From Hyphomonadaceae bacterium (GTDB taxonomy: Bacteria > Pseudomonadota > Alphaproteobacteria > Caulobacterales > Hyphomonadaceae), in the NCBI GenBank assembly GCA_947474455.1, contig CANJIL010000003.1:62001-126000 (forward strand): a DNA stretch of 64,000 nt, written 5' to 3'. The translations under genes and the position numbers were made by a program. Positions 8,797 through 18,741 of the stretch are shown here, in pieces (the first letter of the stretch is position 1; each line of letters opens with the position of its first letter). The notes beneath the pieces were generated by a model, which did not search any database, was not told the origin of the DNA, and saw only the letters and a list, made by a program, of their open reading frames with translations.

Positions 8797-8880
8797 ATGG
8801 CCACTGCCAAAAAAGCTGCGAAGAAGCCGGCGAAAGCCGCCGCCAAAAAACCGGCGAAAGCTGCTAAGAAGAAGAAGTAG
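8797..8880 (+). CDS. 27-residue Lys/Ala/Pro-rich histone-tail-like peptide
   Basis: Too short for the ORF track. ATG at 8797 is preceded by AAGGAGA with 6 nt spacing, and 28 codons end in TAG. The product is built of repeated 'AKKPAKAA' units and ends in five Lys, so it is very basic and resembles histone H1 tails and the C-terminal tails of bacterial HU or Hc1-like proteins. A role in DNA or RNA binding is an inference from composition. A perfect 13-bp hairpin follows at 8974-9003, consistent with a short stand-alone transcript. A remnant of a longer protein is an alternative, but the ribosome site and terminator argue for a real gene. Confidence 0.65.
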   Translation: MATAKKAAKKPAKAAAKKPAKAAKKKK

Positions 8881-8973
8881 TAGCTAAGCTCTTCGCATTC
8901 GGCAGCCAGTCCTTGGCCAGTGCCCCACCCAACTAGGGGCCGCCGAATTCCCAGAGACTAGAGTAGCATTCCT

Positions 8974-9003
8974 CGTGCCCGCCCGGTCCTCCGGGCGGGC
9001 ACG
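8974..9003 (+). terminator. Strong stem-loop, probable transcription terminator
   Basis: A perfect 13-bp stem (CGTGCCCGCCCGG / CCGGGCGGGCACG) with a TCCT loop, followed by a weak T-rich stretch (aactcttt). It lies 94 bases after the small basic peptide gene. Confidence 0.7.
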
Positions 9004-10076
9004 AACTCTTTCAGAGCCTGTGTTGCAGGCATTTCACAGTGCGCAGCCTGTGCATAACATCCCCCCTCGCGCCCCCCCCGACCGGCGCCAGGAGCCACGC
9101 GCGCGTCTGTCTCAACACACACCGCTCAGGTGAGGGATATCGAAAGAGCTTTGCCGTGCGCGCCCTCACCCAATCCCGACCGCCCAACCTTTACGAACGC
9201 TTCACCTAGCCTGCTCAGGGGGAGCTGCAGGTCACGCTTGCGCACGAAATGAGGGATAGAACGGTGTCAGACTCGTAGGATGGTCAAAAATCGTCCCGCC
9301 CTATCTCAAAAGCGTGGCTCGAAAGAATGAGGGATAGGGCCCGCCAGACGCCACCGGCCTCCGAACTGACAACATACTCTACCCATGTTCCAGCTCTTGC
9401 TGGCCCTCGTGCGCATTCTCTTCCCGCTAGACCCCGTGCTGTCCCAACTCCCCGGAGTCACGCGTTCTGCATCACGAACCTACTCGAAGACCTCGCCACG
9501 CCCGACCGGCTTCAGCCTCTCGAAACCTGCCACGACTGCCGCATGCGCCTCCAAGGCCAGATCGCCTCCGCCCAAGACCGCGTTGAGCAAGCCAGCCATG
9601 AACGTGCCCGCCAGATCGAAGGCCTCCCGTGCGTATTCGTAACGAGAAATCGCCAACACCCGCGGCGCCAAACGCATTAAGCTCGAATTGGCAAAGAATG
9701 CTTCGTATCGATTTGTCGGTGGGCGTGGCAGCCCCTCGTCTCGGCGCGAAGACGCGCCGATCCACTTCCCCGGTGCTTGGTGCTGAGGGAGGCAATTCCA
9801 GCTCCCGTCCGTTCCCCGCCATCTGAAATCCACCCCCCTCGCCCTCACCTGCGTGGTCGCCACCCGCCTCCGCCTACCCCTGTCCGCACAGTAAACGTCC
9901 ACCACTTATGCAGAAAAAGCCGCCGCATCACGGGCGTTGCACAGATGACATTCTGCTTTCGCTAGAATTCAGGCCCAAACTCCCCCTGTGAGGCAGAGTT
10001 TTTGAATTGTGGCTGCCTGCCCGCAAGGCTAGTGTCTACAGCCTGCCGGGTGGGCGAGTGGTGCGGGACCTTTCCG
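9004..10076. other. Gene-poor region with repeated TGAGGGATA motif
   Basis: About 1.1 kb with no well-supported gene. TGAGGGATA occurs at about 9132, 9250 and 9329 on the plus strand, and a near-inverted copy (CCCTATCTCA) lies at about 9299. On the minus strand a doubtful frameshifted ORF pair (9480-9822) is listed separately. Plus-strand ORFs 9327-9680 and 9385-9642 have no motifs and are treated as noise. No tRNA or CRISPR structure was found. Confidence 0.45.
9480..9822 (-). pseudogene. Possible small protein gene with a frameshift (doubtful)
   Basis: Two overlapping minus-strand frames may be one gene. The first begins at the ATG at 9822 ('MAGNGRELELPPSAP') and seems to pass into the frame of ORF 9480-9905 near 9695. 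That frame continues 'RYEAFFANSSLMRLAPRV' and 'AGTFMAGLLNAVLGGG', and ends with a stop at 9480. The second half has protein-like composition and GC-rich third positions. I recognise no family. It could be a decayed or indel-damaged hypothetical gene of about 115 residues, or chance open frame in GC-rich DNA. Confidence 0.3.
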
Positions 10077-11114
10077 ATGCTTGAGATCGTCGCGATTATC
10101 GGCGCAGTCCTTGTCGGACTGCTGCTCGCCTTCCTTGTCTATCGTGCGGCGCGCACCTTCGACGCTGGCACGCACGCCACCTATATCACGACGAAGGGCG
10201 GTAATTTTTACGGCGCCCTGCGCCAGCCGACCACGCTTTGGGATCCGTCGATCAAGGTCCTGCGCGATCGCCATGCGCCCGACATCACCATCATGACGGT
10301 CGACCCTTCCGGCAGTTATCACGAGAAGTCGCTGGTCAATCGCCGCAATGGCGAGATTTCCCTGCGCGTCCAGACCTGCGCGCCCCGCCCCTTCACGGCC
10401 CGCACCTCCGACAAGCGCCAGCTCATCATCAAGCCCAAGGTCTCCTTCCAGATCGACATCGACCGGATCGAGATGCCCACCCAGATGCAGTCCTTCGGCA
10501 CGACCCTCGCCGCCCGGATCGAAAACCTGTTCGACAACGCCATTGGCGCGCTTGAAGACCAGGACGTCTTCGCCCAGCAGCGCGAAATCGAGGAAAAAGT
10601 CCTCCGCCAGCTGCAGGACTTCGAAAACCCGACCGACCCGGAGCACCCCCTCGGCATGCCGATGGGCATCCGCATCTATGAGGCGATGTTCTCCTATGAA
10701 CCGGCCCAGAAGCCGATCAACAAGGACATCTCGAACGGACCCATGGCCTACGACAACGAGCATCTCGACGATCTGGTCGACATGCTTGAGAAGGCCAACC
10801 CGGCCACGATCGAAGTCCTGATGCGCATGCTGGAGCTGCAGACCAAGCAGAACATCGTCCAGATGCTCTGCAAGTCGGGCGGTCTCGTCGCCTTCACCGC
10901 GTCGGAACTCGGGCTTTCGGAGCGCACCGTTGACCGCGCCTCCAACGGCGCCAACATCATGAAACCCGCAGCATATCCGCCAGCTGAATCGGCCGTCCCG
11001 GCGCTGAACGGCGCAATCGCCGGTCCGGTCGCCCCGCCCGTCGATCCGGCGACCGCCTATTACAATCTCGGCGCGCCCAAGGGTCAGAAGGCTGATCCCG
11101 TGAAGCCGACCTGA
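10077..11114 (+). CDS. SPFH / band-7-like membrane protein
   Basis: I start at the ATG at 10077 because a transmembrane segment follows at once ('IVAIIGAVLVGLLLAFLVY'); the track's start at 10002 adds a Cys-rich stretch without a ribosome site. The 345-residue product continues with beta-rich sequence ('KRQLIIKPKVSFQIDI') and a helical part ('ALEDQDVFAQQREIEEKVL') typical of SPFH/band-7 proteins, which form membrane-associated oligomeric scaffolds. The C-terminus is Ala/Pro-rich. Family assignment is by overall pattern rather than a unique motif. Confidence 0.6.
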   Translation: MLEIVAIIGAVLVGLLLAFLVYRAARTFDAGTHATYITTKGGNFYGALRQPTTLWDPSIKVLRDRHAPDITIMTVDPSGSYHEKSLVNRRNGEISLRVQTCAPRPFTARTSDKRQLIIKPKVSFQIDIDRIEMPTQMQSFGTTLAARIENLFDNAIGALEDQDVFAQQREIEEKVLRQLQDFENPTDPEHPLGMPMGIRIYEAMFSYEPAQKPINKDISNGPMAYDNEHLDDLVDMLEKANPATIEVLMRMLELQTKQNIVQMLCKSGGLVAFTASELGLSERTVDRASNGANIMKPAAYPPAESAVPALNGAIAGPVAPPVDPATAYYNLGAPKGQKADPVKPT

Positions 11115-11291
11115 TCGGACGACAATCGACAGGTAAGACCAGCTCAACGGCCTCAAGCAGGTCGCGCCATCATCCGCGCAGCGGCCGAACCAACATTGTA
11201 CACTGGAGCCCTTCCTCTCGATGGGCGCCCAACGGGCGACTAAGAACGGCCCGGTGATCACGACCCCGCCGGCTTAAGCACGCCCTCGTAC

Positions 11292-12713
11292 TTACAGAAT
11301 CCGCCCCGGATTCATCCGCCCATCTGGGTCCAACGCTTTCTTCACCGCACGCATCATCTCCATTTCGACCTGAGGTTTGCGCCACGCAAGCTCATCCCGC
11401 TTGAGCCGCCCAATCCCGTGCTCGGCCGAGATCGAACCGTTCAAACTCACGATCAGATCGTGGATCGCCTCCGTAACCTTGAGTCCGTCGCGGTTCAAGA
11501 ACGCATCCTGATCCACGCCCGGCGGCGCCGTCACGTTGAAGTGGATATTCCCATCGCCCACATGCCCGAACGCGATGATATCGACCCCCGGCGCCATTGA
11601 TCGCGCCAGCGCGGCGCCTCGCTGCATGAACTCCGCTACCCGCGACACCGGCACGGACACATCATGCTTCAGCGCCTTGCCATGCACCCGTTCTGCGATG
11701 GGAACGCTCTCGCGGATCTTCCACACCATCGCCTTCTGCGCCTCGGTCCCGCAGACCGCCGCATCCGCAGCGATACCCCGCACGATTGCCTCGCCCAGCA
11801 GGGTCTCGATCATATCCCGCGCACCCTCCACGCGCGGCAGCGACAGCTCCATCAGAATGCGCCAGTCCGCCGAGCTAGGCAGCGGATCGCGGACATCGGG
11901 AACATGCTTCAGCACGAGATCCAGCCCGAACCGCGGCACGATCTCGAATCCCGTCACCGCCCCGCCGCTCGCGGCCTTCGCGAGCTGCAGCAACTCGACA
12001 GCCTTGGCCGGACTCTCCACGATGATCCAGGCCGTTTCCTTCACCGCTGGCTTCGGAAACAGCTTCAACGTCGCCGCCGTCACGATACCCAGCGTGCCCT
12101 CCGCTCCGATGAATAGCTGCTTGAGATCGTAGCCCGTATTGTCCTTGCGCAGCCCTCGAAGACCGTTCCAAACCCGCCCATCTGGCAACACCGCTTCGAT
12201 GCCCAGCACGAGATCGCGCATCATCCCGTAACGCAGCACGCCGGCGCCCCCGGCGTTCGTCGCGATCAATCCGCCGATCGTCGCAACTCCCTGCGCGCCG
12301 AGCGACAGCGGAAAGAGACGGCCATTCTCATCGGCCACCTCCTGCGCCCGGGTCAGAATAACGCCAGCCTCGAGCGTCATGGCGTCGTTTAGCACGTCGA
12401 CCTCGCGCACGTGGTTCATGCGCTTTAGCGAGATTAGCACTTCACCTTGAGGGATCGAACCATTGACCATGCCCGAATTGCCGCCCTGCGGATTTACCGC
12501 GAGGCCGTATTCGGCGCACAACGCCATCGCCTTCGACACTTCCTCAGTGGACGCAGGCTTCACCAGCACCGGGGTCGACCCCTTCCAGCGCCCACGCCAA
12601 TCATTGAGATGCGGCTCTATCTCCTGCGTGTCGGTGGATACGCCCTTCGGCCCCAACGCCTCGGTCAGGCGCGAGAGAAATTCGGAAAAGCGTGCGCCGG
12701 GATCATCAGTCAT
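11292..12713 (-). CDS. FAD-linked oxidase (GlcD / D-2-hydroxyacid dehydrogenase type)
   Basis: Cytoplasmic flavoenzyme of the GlcD/D-2-hydroxyglutarate/D-lactate dehydrogenase family that oxidises 2-hydroxyacids. About 473 residues from the ATG at 12713; the track's start at 12731 is a TTG. The PCMH-type FAD domain shows 'VNPQGGNSGMVNGSIPQG' and 'GVATIGGLIATNAGG'. The C-terminal FAD-oxidase domain shows 'AFGHVGDGNIHFN' and 'SAEHGIGRLK', which carries a conserved active-site His. The exact substrate cannot be assigned from sequence alone; D-2-hydroxyglutarate is a reasonable guess. Confidence 0.9.
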   Translation of the reverse strand: MTDDPGARFSEFLSRLTEALGPKGVSTDTQEIEPHLNDWRGRWKGSTPVLVKPASTEEVSKAMALCAEYGLAVNPQGGNSGMVNGSIPQGEVLISLKRMNHVREVDVLNDAMTLEAGVILTRAQEVADENGRLFPLSLGAQGVATIGGLIATNAGGAGVLRYGMMRDLVLGIEAVLPDGRVWNGLRGLRKDNTGYDLKQLFIGAEGTLGIVTAATLKLFPKPAVKETAWIIVESPAKAVELLQLAKAASGGAVTGFEIVPRFGLDLVLKHVPDVRDPLPSSADWRILMELSLPRVEGARDMIETLLGEAIVRGIAADAAVCGTEAQKAMVWKIRESVPIAERVHGKALKHDVSVPVSRVAEFMQRGAALARSMAPGVDIIAFGHVGDGNIHFNVTAPPGVDQDAFLNRDGLKVTEAIHDLIVSLNGSISAEHGIGRLKRDELAWRKPQVEMEMMRAVKKALDPDGRMNPGRIL

Positions 12714-12737
12714 GGCCCCTACCTGATCCAAGAGTTT

Positions 12738-13154
12738 CTATCCGACAAGCTCCGACGGCTTGCAGCTCTTGATGCCTTTAACGACTTTCGTTGTGATGAA
12801 CACGCTGTCGAAATCGCCTTCGAAGCGGAAGCCGGCGTTCGTCCGCCGGGTGCGGTAACAGGCGGGCGTGGCGAAACCATCGTCCTCATAGGCAAAACAG
12901 GCCGCGCCCTTCGGTGAAATCGTCAGCTTCCCCTTCATCACGCCATCCGGCGTTTCATACAGGGTTTGGCCGCCCGGTTCGATGCATTCGCGCCAGGCGA
13001 AGCCGAAGGTTGGCGAGTAGCCGGTCATCTCGATCCCGAACAGCGCTGCCTTCAATTCTGCCCCACCCATGAGCGGGCCGCCCTTCACGAGCTGGGCAAA
13101 GGCGGGACCCGCCGCAAGCGACACAACAAGCCCGACAAGGATAATCCCACGCAT
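12738..13154 (-). CDS. Secreted protein of unknown function
   Basis: Start set to the ATG at 13154, preceded by GGGAG, because a signal peptide begins there ('MRGIILVGLVVSLAAGPAFA'). The track's 253-residue version adds an unlikely N-terminus that lies antisense to the next gene. The 138-residue precursor has Cys in 'WRECIEPGG', 'GAACFAYEDD', 'ATPACYRTRR' and 'IKSCKPSE', so one or two disulfides are likely in the periplasm. I recognise no named family. Confidence 0.7.
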   Translation of the reverse strand: MRGIILVGLVVSLAAGPAFAQLVKGGPLMGGAELKAALFGIEMTGYSPTFGFAWRECIEPGGQTLYETPDGVMKGKLTISPKGAACFAYEDDGFATPACYRTRRTNAGFRFEGDFDSVFITTKVVKGIKSCKPSELVG

Positions 13155-13323
13155 CGTCAGCTCCCGATCCCCCGCCGGACTGCCACGACCCGGCGCCAGA
13201 ACTAAGGCTTGCTTGGCTCCGACTGCGGCCACTGATGTTCGGGAATTAACATGCAGGCAGGCCCTCGTGACCGGCGTCATGCGATACTCTAGGCTCCACG
13301 CCTCACAGCAAGGGACAGACGCG

Positions 13324-13896
13324 ATGGCCTTTCGAACCATGATGCTCGCAAGCGCGGCGTTTGCGCTTGTCGCAGGCTGCGGCGGCGCAGGCTCGAAAAC
13401 ACCCGTCCCGAAGACGGAGGCGGAGAAAGCGGCCGTGGCGGCGGAGATCGCCACACTGATGTCTGATCCGAGAATGATCGACCAGATGTTCGATGGCATG
13501 GGGACTCAGGCCATGGGGGCGATGCCCGAAATGTGCGCCTCGGCTCCTGCGGACCAGGTCGCCTCGTGTCAGGCTCGCATGGCGTCAGCCGAGCCGATCA
13601 TCAGGCAGGTGATGACCGAGACCATGGATGAGGCCAAAGGCATGATGCCGGGGCTCATGAAAGAGCTCGGCGCGATCATGGCCCGCGAATACACCGGCGA
13701 GGAGCTTGCCGTCATGAAGGATTTCTACGGTTCGCCCGAGGGCAAATCGATCACGCAGAAACAGCCCGCCGTCATGACCGAATACATGGGCAGGGTCATG
13801 GAAGAGATGCAGCCGATGCAGGCGTCCGTGATGCAGAAAATGATGCAGCGGCTGAGCACGATGCCCGATCCCGCCGCGCCGGCGGCTCCGAACTAG
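13324..13896 (+). CDS. Lipoprotein with DUF2059-like domain
   Basis: From the ATG at 13324 the product has 190 residues with a lipobox ('ALVAGCGG'). The mature part is Met-rich and helical, and its second half ('YTGEELAVMKDFYGSPEGK' and onward) matches the pattern of DUF2059 domains, small helical periplasmic proteins of unknown function. The track start at 13069 would place the lipoprotein signal inside, so I reject it. Expected at the inner or outer membrane facing the periplasm. Confidence 0.7.
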   Translation: MAFRTMMLASAAFALVAGCGGAGSKTPVPKTEAEKAAVAAEIATLMSDPRMIDQMFDGMGTQAMGAMPEMCASAPADQVASCQARMASAEPIIRQVMTETMDEAKGMMPGLMKELGAIMAREYTGEELAVMKDFYGSPEGKSITQKQPAVMTEYMGRVMEEMQPMQASVMQKMMQRLSTMPDPAAPAAPN

Positions 13897-13997
13897 CCGG
13901 GCGTGCGGCTCATCACGATTATCGATAAGCTGCCTCGCCAGCCGTCGTGGTGCTTGCTATGCCTCGGCAAACACTTCCTCAGAGAAAGAGTAGAGCC

Positions 13998-16877
13998 ATG
14001 ATCAAGCTCCGGCTTGCCGCCGTTTCCATCCTGGCTGGCCTGACTCTCAGCGCCTGTGGTGGTGGGACCAAAGAGGTCGAACTCGCAGCATGCGGCGCAA
14101 CCGATGTTCCCGCCGCCACCCAAACCGGAACGAGTCTCTCGATCCAGCCACTGCAGTTCACCTGCAAGAGGCTGCCGAACGGCCTGCGCGTCTATGCCAT
14201 GCCGGACACGAACACGGCCAGCGTCTCCGTTGCGGTCTGGTATGATGTGGGCTCGAAAGACGATCCGCAGGGACGCTCGGGCTTTGCCCACCTTTTCGAA
14301 CACCTGATGTTCAAGTCCACCAGCAACATGCCTCCGGAAACCTTCGACAGGCTGACCGAAGACGCTGGCGGCTTCAACAACGCCTCCACCTGGAACGATT
14401 TCACAAATTACTACGAAACCGTGCCTGCCAACCATCTTGAGCGCGTGCTGTGGGGCGAAGCGGACCGCATGGGCTCGCTGGTCATCGACGACGCCAACTT
14501 CAAGTCCGAGCGCGACGTAGTGAAGGAGGAGTTTCGCCAGTCCGTCCTGTCGACCCCCTATGGCAAGCTGCTCAGCCTATACCTCTATCAGTCCGGCTTC
14601 AGCGTTCATCCCTATGGCCGCCCGGGTATCGGCTCCATCGAGGATCTCGATGCGGCGACCGTTGAAGACGTGCGCGCCTTCCACGCCGCCTATTATCGCC
14701 CAGACAACGCGATCCTCGTCGTGTCCGGCAATTTCACCGAGGCACAGCTCGACGGCTATGTGAAGAAGTATTTCGCCGGCATCAAAACGCCCGAACGCGC
14801 CATTCCGCGCGTGGCCGCCGTTGAACCGGAGCGGACGGAAGCGAAATCTTACACCGTCTACGAACCCAACGTGTCGCTGCCCGCCTTCACGGTGTCCTGG
14901 CCGCAACCGGATTCGCGCAGCCCCGACGTGGCCGCCATGATGATGATGGACGCGATCCTGCTTAGCGGACAATCCTCGCGCCTCTATCAATCGCTGGTCT
15001 ATGAGCAGCAGGTCGCAGCCGACGTCGGCTCGAACTTCGAGGTCACGGCGCAGCCGGGCATCTACGCGCTCTATCTGATCCTTGCCGGCGGGAAGACCGT
15101 CGATGAAGGCATTGCGGCGCTGAACAAGGAAGTCGCGCGCTTGCGGGATACGCAAGTCACCCAGGCCGAACTGGACGAAGCCCGCAACGAGCTCATCACC
15201 GGCGCGCTGCAGGGGCGCGAAACTTCGGACGGCCGCGCCGATGACCTCGCGCGCAGCGTCATCCTGTTCAAGAACGCCGAGTCGTCCGATGAGATTCTCG
15301 CCAAGCTGCAGACAGTGACGGCGGCCGATATCCAGCGTGTCGCCAGCGCGATCCTCGACGACAAGAAGTCCGTCACGATCAAATATCTGCCGGAAGAAGA
15401 GCAGAAAGGGGCAACTGAGGCGACCTTTGCAGATGCGCCGACGATCCAGACCTCAAAGATCGAAATCGCCGCCGCCGATATCCCGACCTACACCCTCGCC
15501 CCGGAAGGCAAGCGCGTGCTGCCGCCAGAAGCCGGTCCGCCGGTCGAAGCGAAGGTGCCTGGCTCTTCTGAAAAAACCTTGGCCAATGGCCTGCGTGTGA
15601 TCGTGGCCAATAAGCCTGGCCTGCCGCTGATCAGCGCCAGCTTGCGCATCTCCGCAGGCAGCGCGCTCGATCCCAGTGCAAGGGCCGGCCTCGCTTCAAT
15701 GACGGCTGAGCTCGTGACGCGCGGAACGAAGACGCGCTCGGCGACGCGGATCGCCAGCGAGATCGAAAGCCTCGGCGCCGCGATCGGCGCCAGCGCTGGG
15801 CCTGACGCCACAGACGTTTCGATTTCTACGCGTTCGGACAAGGCGAAGGAAGCCTTCGCCATCATGGCGGACGTCGTGCAGAACCCGGCCTTCGCCGCAG
15901 AGGAACTGGCCCGCGCCCAGCACGAAACGCTGGATGGTCTTGAGTTGGCCTTGACGACACCGCGCTCGGTCGGCGGCCTAGCCATGACGCGCGCTGTCTT
16001 CGGCGCTGGTCCGTATGGCGGCGTCGCGACCCCGAAATCAATCTCGGCGCTGACGACGCAACAACTCACGTCTTTCCACGCCGCCAACTGGCGGCCCGAC
16101 GCCTCGGTGCTTGTGATCGCCGGCGACATTACGCCGGAAGTCGGTTTTGCTTTGGCCGAAAGTGCTCTCGGCGCCTGGACCAAGCCCACGACGGCGGTTC
16201 CCGCGCCTGTCGCTGCTGGCGAAGCCCTGCCCCCGCGTGCTGTCGCCATCGACATGCCGAAGATCGGTCAGGCGGTCGTGCTCCTCGGCCGCGCTGGACC
16301 GACCCGGATGGCGAACGACTATTTCCCCACTGTCGTCGTGAACAACGTACTGGGTGGCGGCTACTCGGCTCGCCTCAATGCGGAGATCCGCATCAAGCGC
16401 GGACTCTCCTATGGCGCTAACTCCGGTCTCACGGCGCGCAAGCAGCCAGGACCAATCACAGCACTGGCGCAAACGCGCAACGATGCGGTGCCGCAAGTCG
16501 TCGACCTGATGGTGTCGGAGTTCGCACGTCTGGGTTCCGAGCCAATCCCCGCGAACGAGCTCGCCGCGCGCAAGGCGGTAATTATCGGCGGCTTTGGCCG
16601 ATCAGTCGAAACCACGGCTGGCCTTGCGGGCCAGTATTCGGCGCTGGCCCAGTTCGGCCTGCCGCTCGAAAAGCTGCAGACATATTCTGCCGACATCAAT
16701 GCGGTCACCGCCCAACAAGCCGCGGCGGCCGCGAGGGCCTATTATGATCCAGCTGGCGCATCGCTGATCGTGGTTGGCGACGCTGCGCAGTTCTGGGATC
16801 AGGTGAAGGACAAGCGCCCCGGGATGGAACGGCTCCCCATCGAGAAGCTAAATCTCGACACAGCGACGCTGAATTAG
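13998..16877 (+). CDS. M16 family zinc metallopeptidase, lipoprotein, two tandem M16 domains
   Basis: 959 residues from the ATG at 13998, with a lipobox ('GLTLSACGGG'). The first M16 domain has the inverted zinc motif HxxEH as 'HLFEH' at about residues 98-102, and the distal Glu region 'VVKEEFRQS'. The second half, from about residue 520 ('KTLANGLRVIVANKPGLPL'), is a second M16 unit without HxxEH and is probably the inactive partner domain that closes the chamber. Such proteins degrade peptides in the periplasm. A bidirectional terminator follows. A second, unrelated-in-position M16 gene lies at 25556-28429. Confidence 0.94.
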   Translation: MIKLRLAAVSILAGLTLSACGGGTKEVELAACGATDVPAATQTGTSLSIQPLQFTCKRLPNGLRVYAMPDTNTASVSVAVWYDVGSKDDPQGRSGFAHLFEHLMFKSTSNMPPETFDRLTEDAGGFNNASTWNDFTNYYETVPANHLERVLWGEADRMGSLVIDDANFKSERDVVKEEFRQSVLSTPYGKLLSLYLYQSGFSVHPYGRPGIGSIEDLDAATVEDVRAFHAAYYRPDNAILVVSGNFTEAQLDGYVKKYFAGIKTPERAIPRVAAVEPERTEAKSYTVYEPNVSLPAFTVSWPQPDSRSPDVAAMMMMDAILLSGQSSRLYQSLVYEQQVAADVGSNFEVTAQPGIYALYLILAGGKTVDEGIAALNKEVARLRDTQVTQAELDEARNELITGALQGRETSDGRADDLARSVILFKNAESSDEILAKLQTVTAADIQRVASAILDDKKSVTIKYLPEEEQKGATEATFADAPTIQTSKIEIAAADIPTYTLAPEGKRVLPPEAGPPVEAKVPGSSEKTLANGLRVIVANKPGLPLISASLRISAGSALDPSARAGLASMTAELVTRGTKTRSATRIASEIESLGAAIGASAGPDATDVSISTRSDKAKEAFAIMADVVQNPAFAAEELARAQHETLDGLELALTTPRSVGGLAMTRAVFGAGPYGGVATPKSISALTTQQLTSFHAANWRPDASVLVIAGDITPEVGFALAESALGAWTKPTTAVPAPVAAGEALPPRAVAIDMPKIGQAVVLLGRAGPTRMANDYFPTVVVNNVLGGGYSARLNAEIRIKRGLSYGANSGLTARKQPGPITALAQTRNDAVPQVVDLMVSEFARLGSEPIPANELAARKAVIIGGFGRSVETTAGLAGQYSALAQFGLPLEKLQTYSADINAVTAQQAAAAARAYYDPAGASLIVVGDAAQFWDQVKDKRPGMERLPIEKLNLDTATLN

Positions 16878-16888
16878 CGGTCAAACAA

Positions 16889-16916
16889 AAACGCCCCGGC
16901 GGAAGCTGGGGCGTTT
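16889..16916. terminator. Bidirectional rho-independent terminator
   Basis: Inverted repeat AAACGCCCC / GGGGCGTTT with a 10-nt loop, flanked by A-rich sequence on one side and T on the other. It lies between the convergent M16 gene and the small membrane protein gene 16941-17222 and could serve both. Confidence 0.75.
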
Positions 16917-16940
16917 CGCTATCGCAGCTGATTGAACCGC

Positions 16941-17222
16941 TTAGAGCAGCGCGACCCCGCCGAACTTCACCATCATGGCCATCGCCAGCAGCATCGCCAG
17001 CATGATCGCCGAGGCGATGAGGAAGGTGATCACCCGGCCGCGGCTCATGTCGGTCCCGGCGCTGAAATCGAGGAAATAGCTGCGCACGGTCGGCGGTTCG
17101 AAGCTTTCCTTGAGGAACCAAGGGGCGAGCTTTGCGCCCAGCCAAAGTGAAATCCCAGTCAGAACAAGGCTCGAGCCAAAAAGTACGATCGACGGGAACA
17201 CCATCGCAACTTCGGCGTTCAT
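16941..17222 (-). CDS. Small two-helix membrane protein of unknown function
   Basis: 93 residues with an N-terminal hydrophobic helix ('IVLFGSSLVLTGISLWLGA') and a C-terminal one ('ITFLIASAIMLAMLLAMAMM') separated by a short polar loop. This layout predicts an integral inner-membrane protein. It ends right next to the shared terminator and lies downstream of aspC on the same strand, about 100 bases away. I do not recognise a family. Confidence 0.7.
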   Translation of the reverse strand: MNAEVAMVFPSIVLFGSSLVLTGISLWLGAKLAPWFLKESFEPPTVRSYFLDFSAGTDMSRGRVITFLIASAIMLAMLLAMAMMVKFGGVALL

Positions 17223-17322
17223 GGCGATTAAACTCTCAACAGCTCAAGCACTGTCACGGGTGAATCAAGCTGAGGGTTCCGTCAAACCGCCTTATCGCCG
17301 CAAGGGACATGTTTCTGCAGCG

Positions 17323-18621
<1,299 letters not shown>

Positions 18622-18741
18622 TTAATGGCAAGAAACTCGGGGGTGAGACGTCGAGTAGCAGTCTCGTGTAGTCAATTTGCAGTAGAAGCCGTTGTGTTCC
18701 CGCCCATGTCTTGGGTATCGACAGGGAAACGGAGGAAACAC

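Noticed and set aside
9327-9680. 117-residue plus-strand ORF in the gene-poor region
   Set aside because: Low-complexity composition, no start signal and no motif; the minus strand reads more protein-like there.
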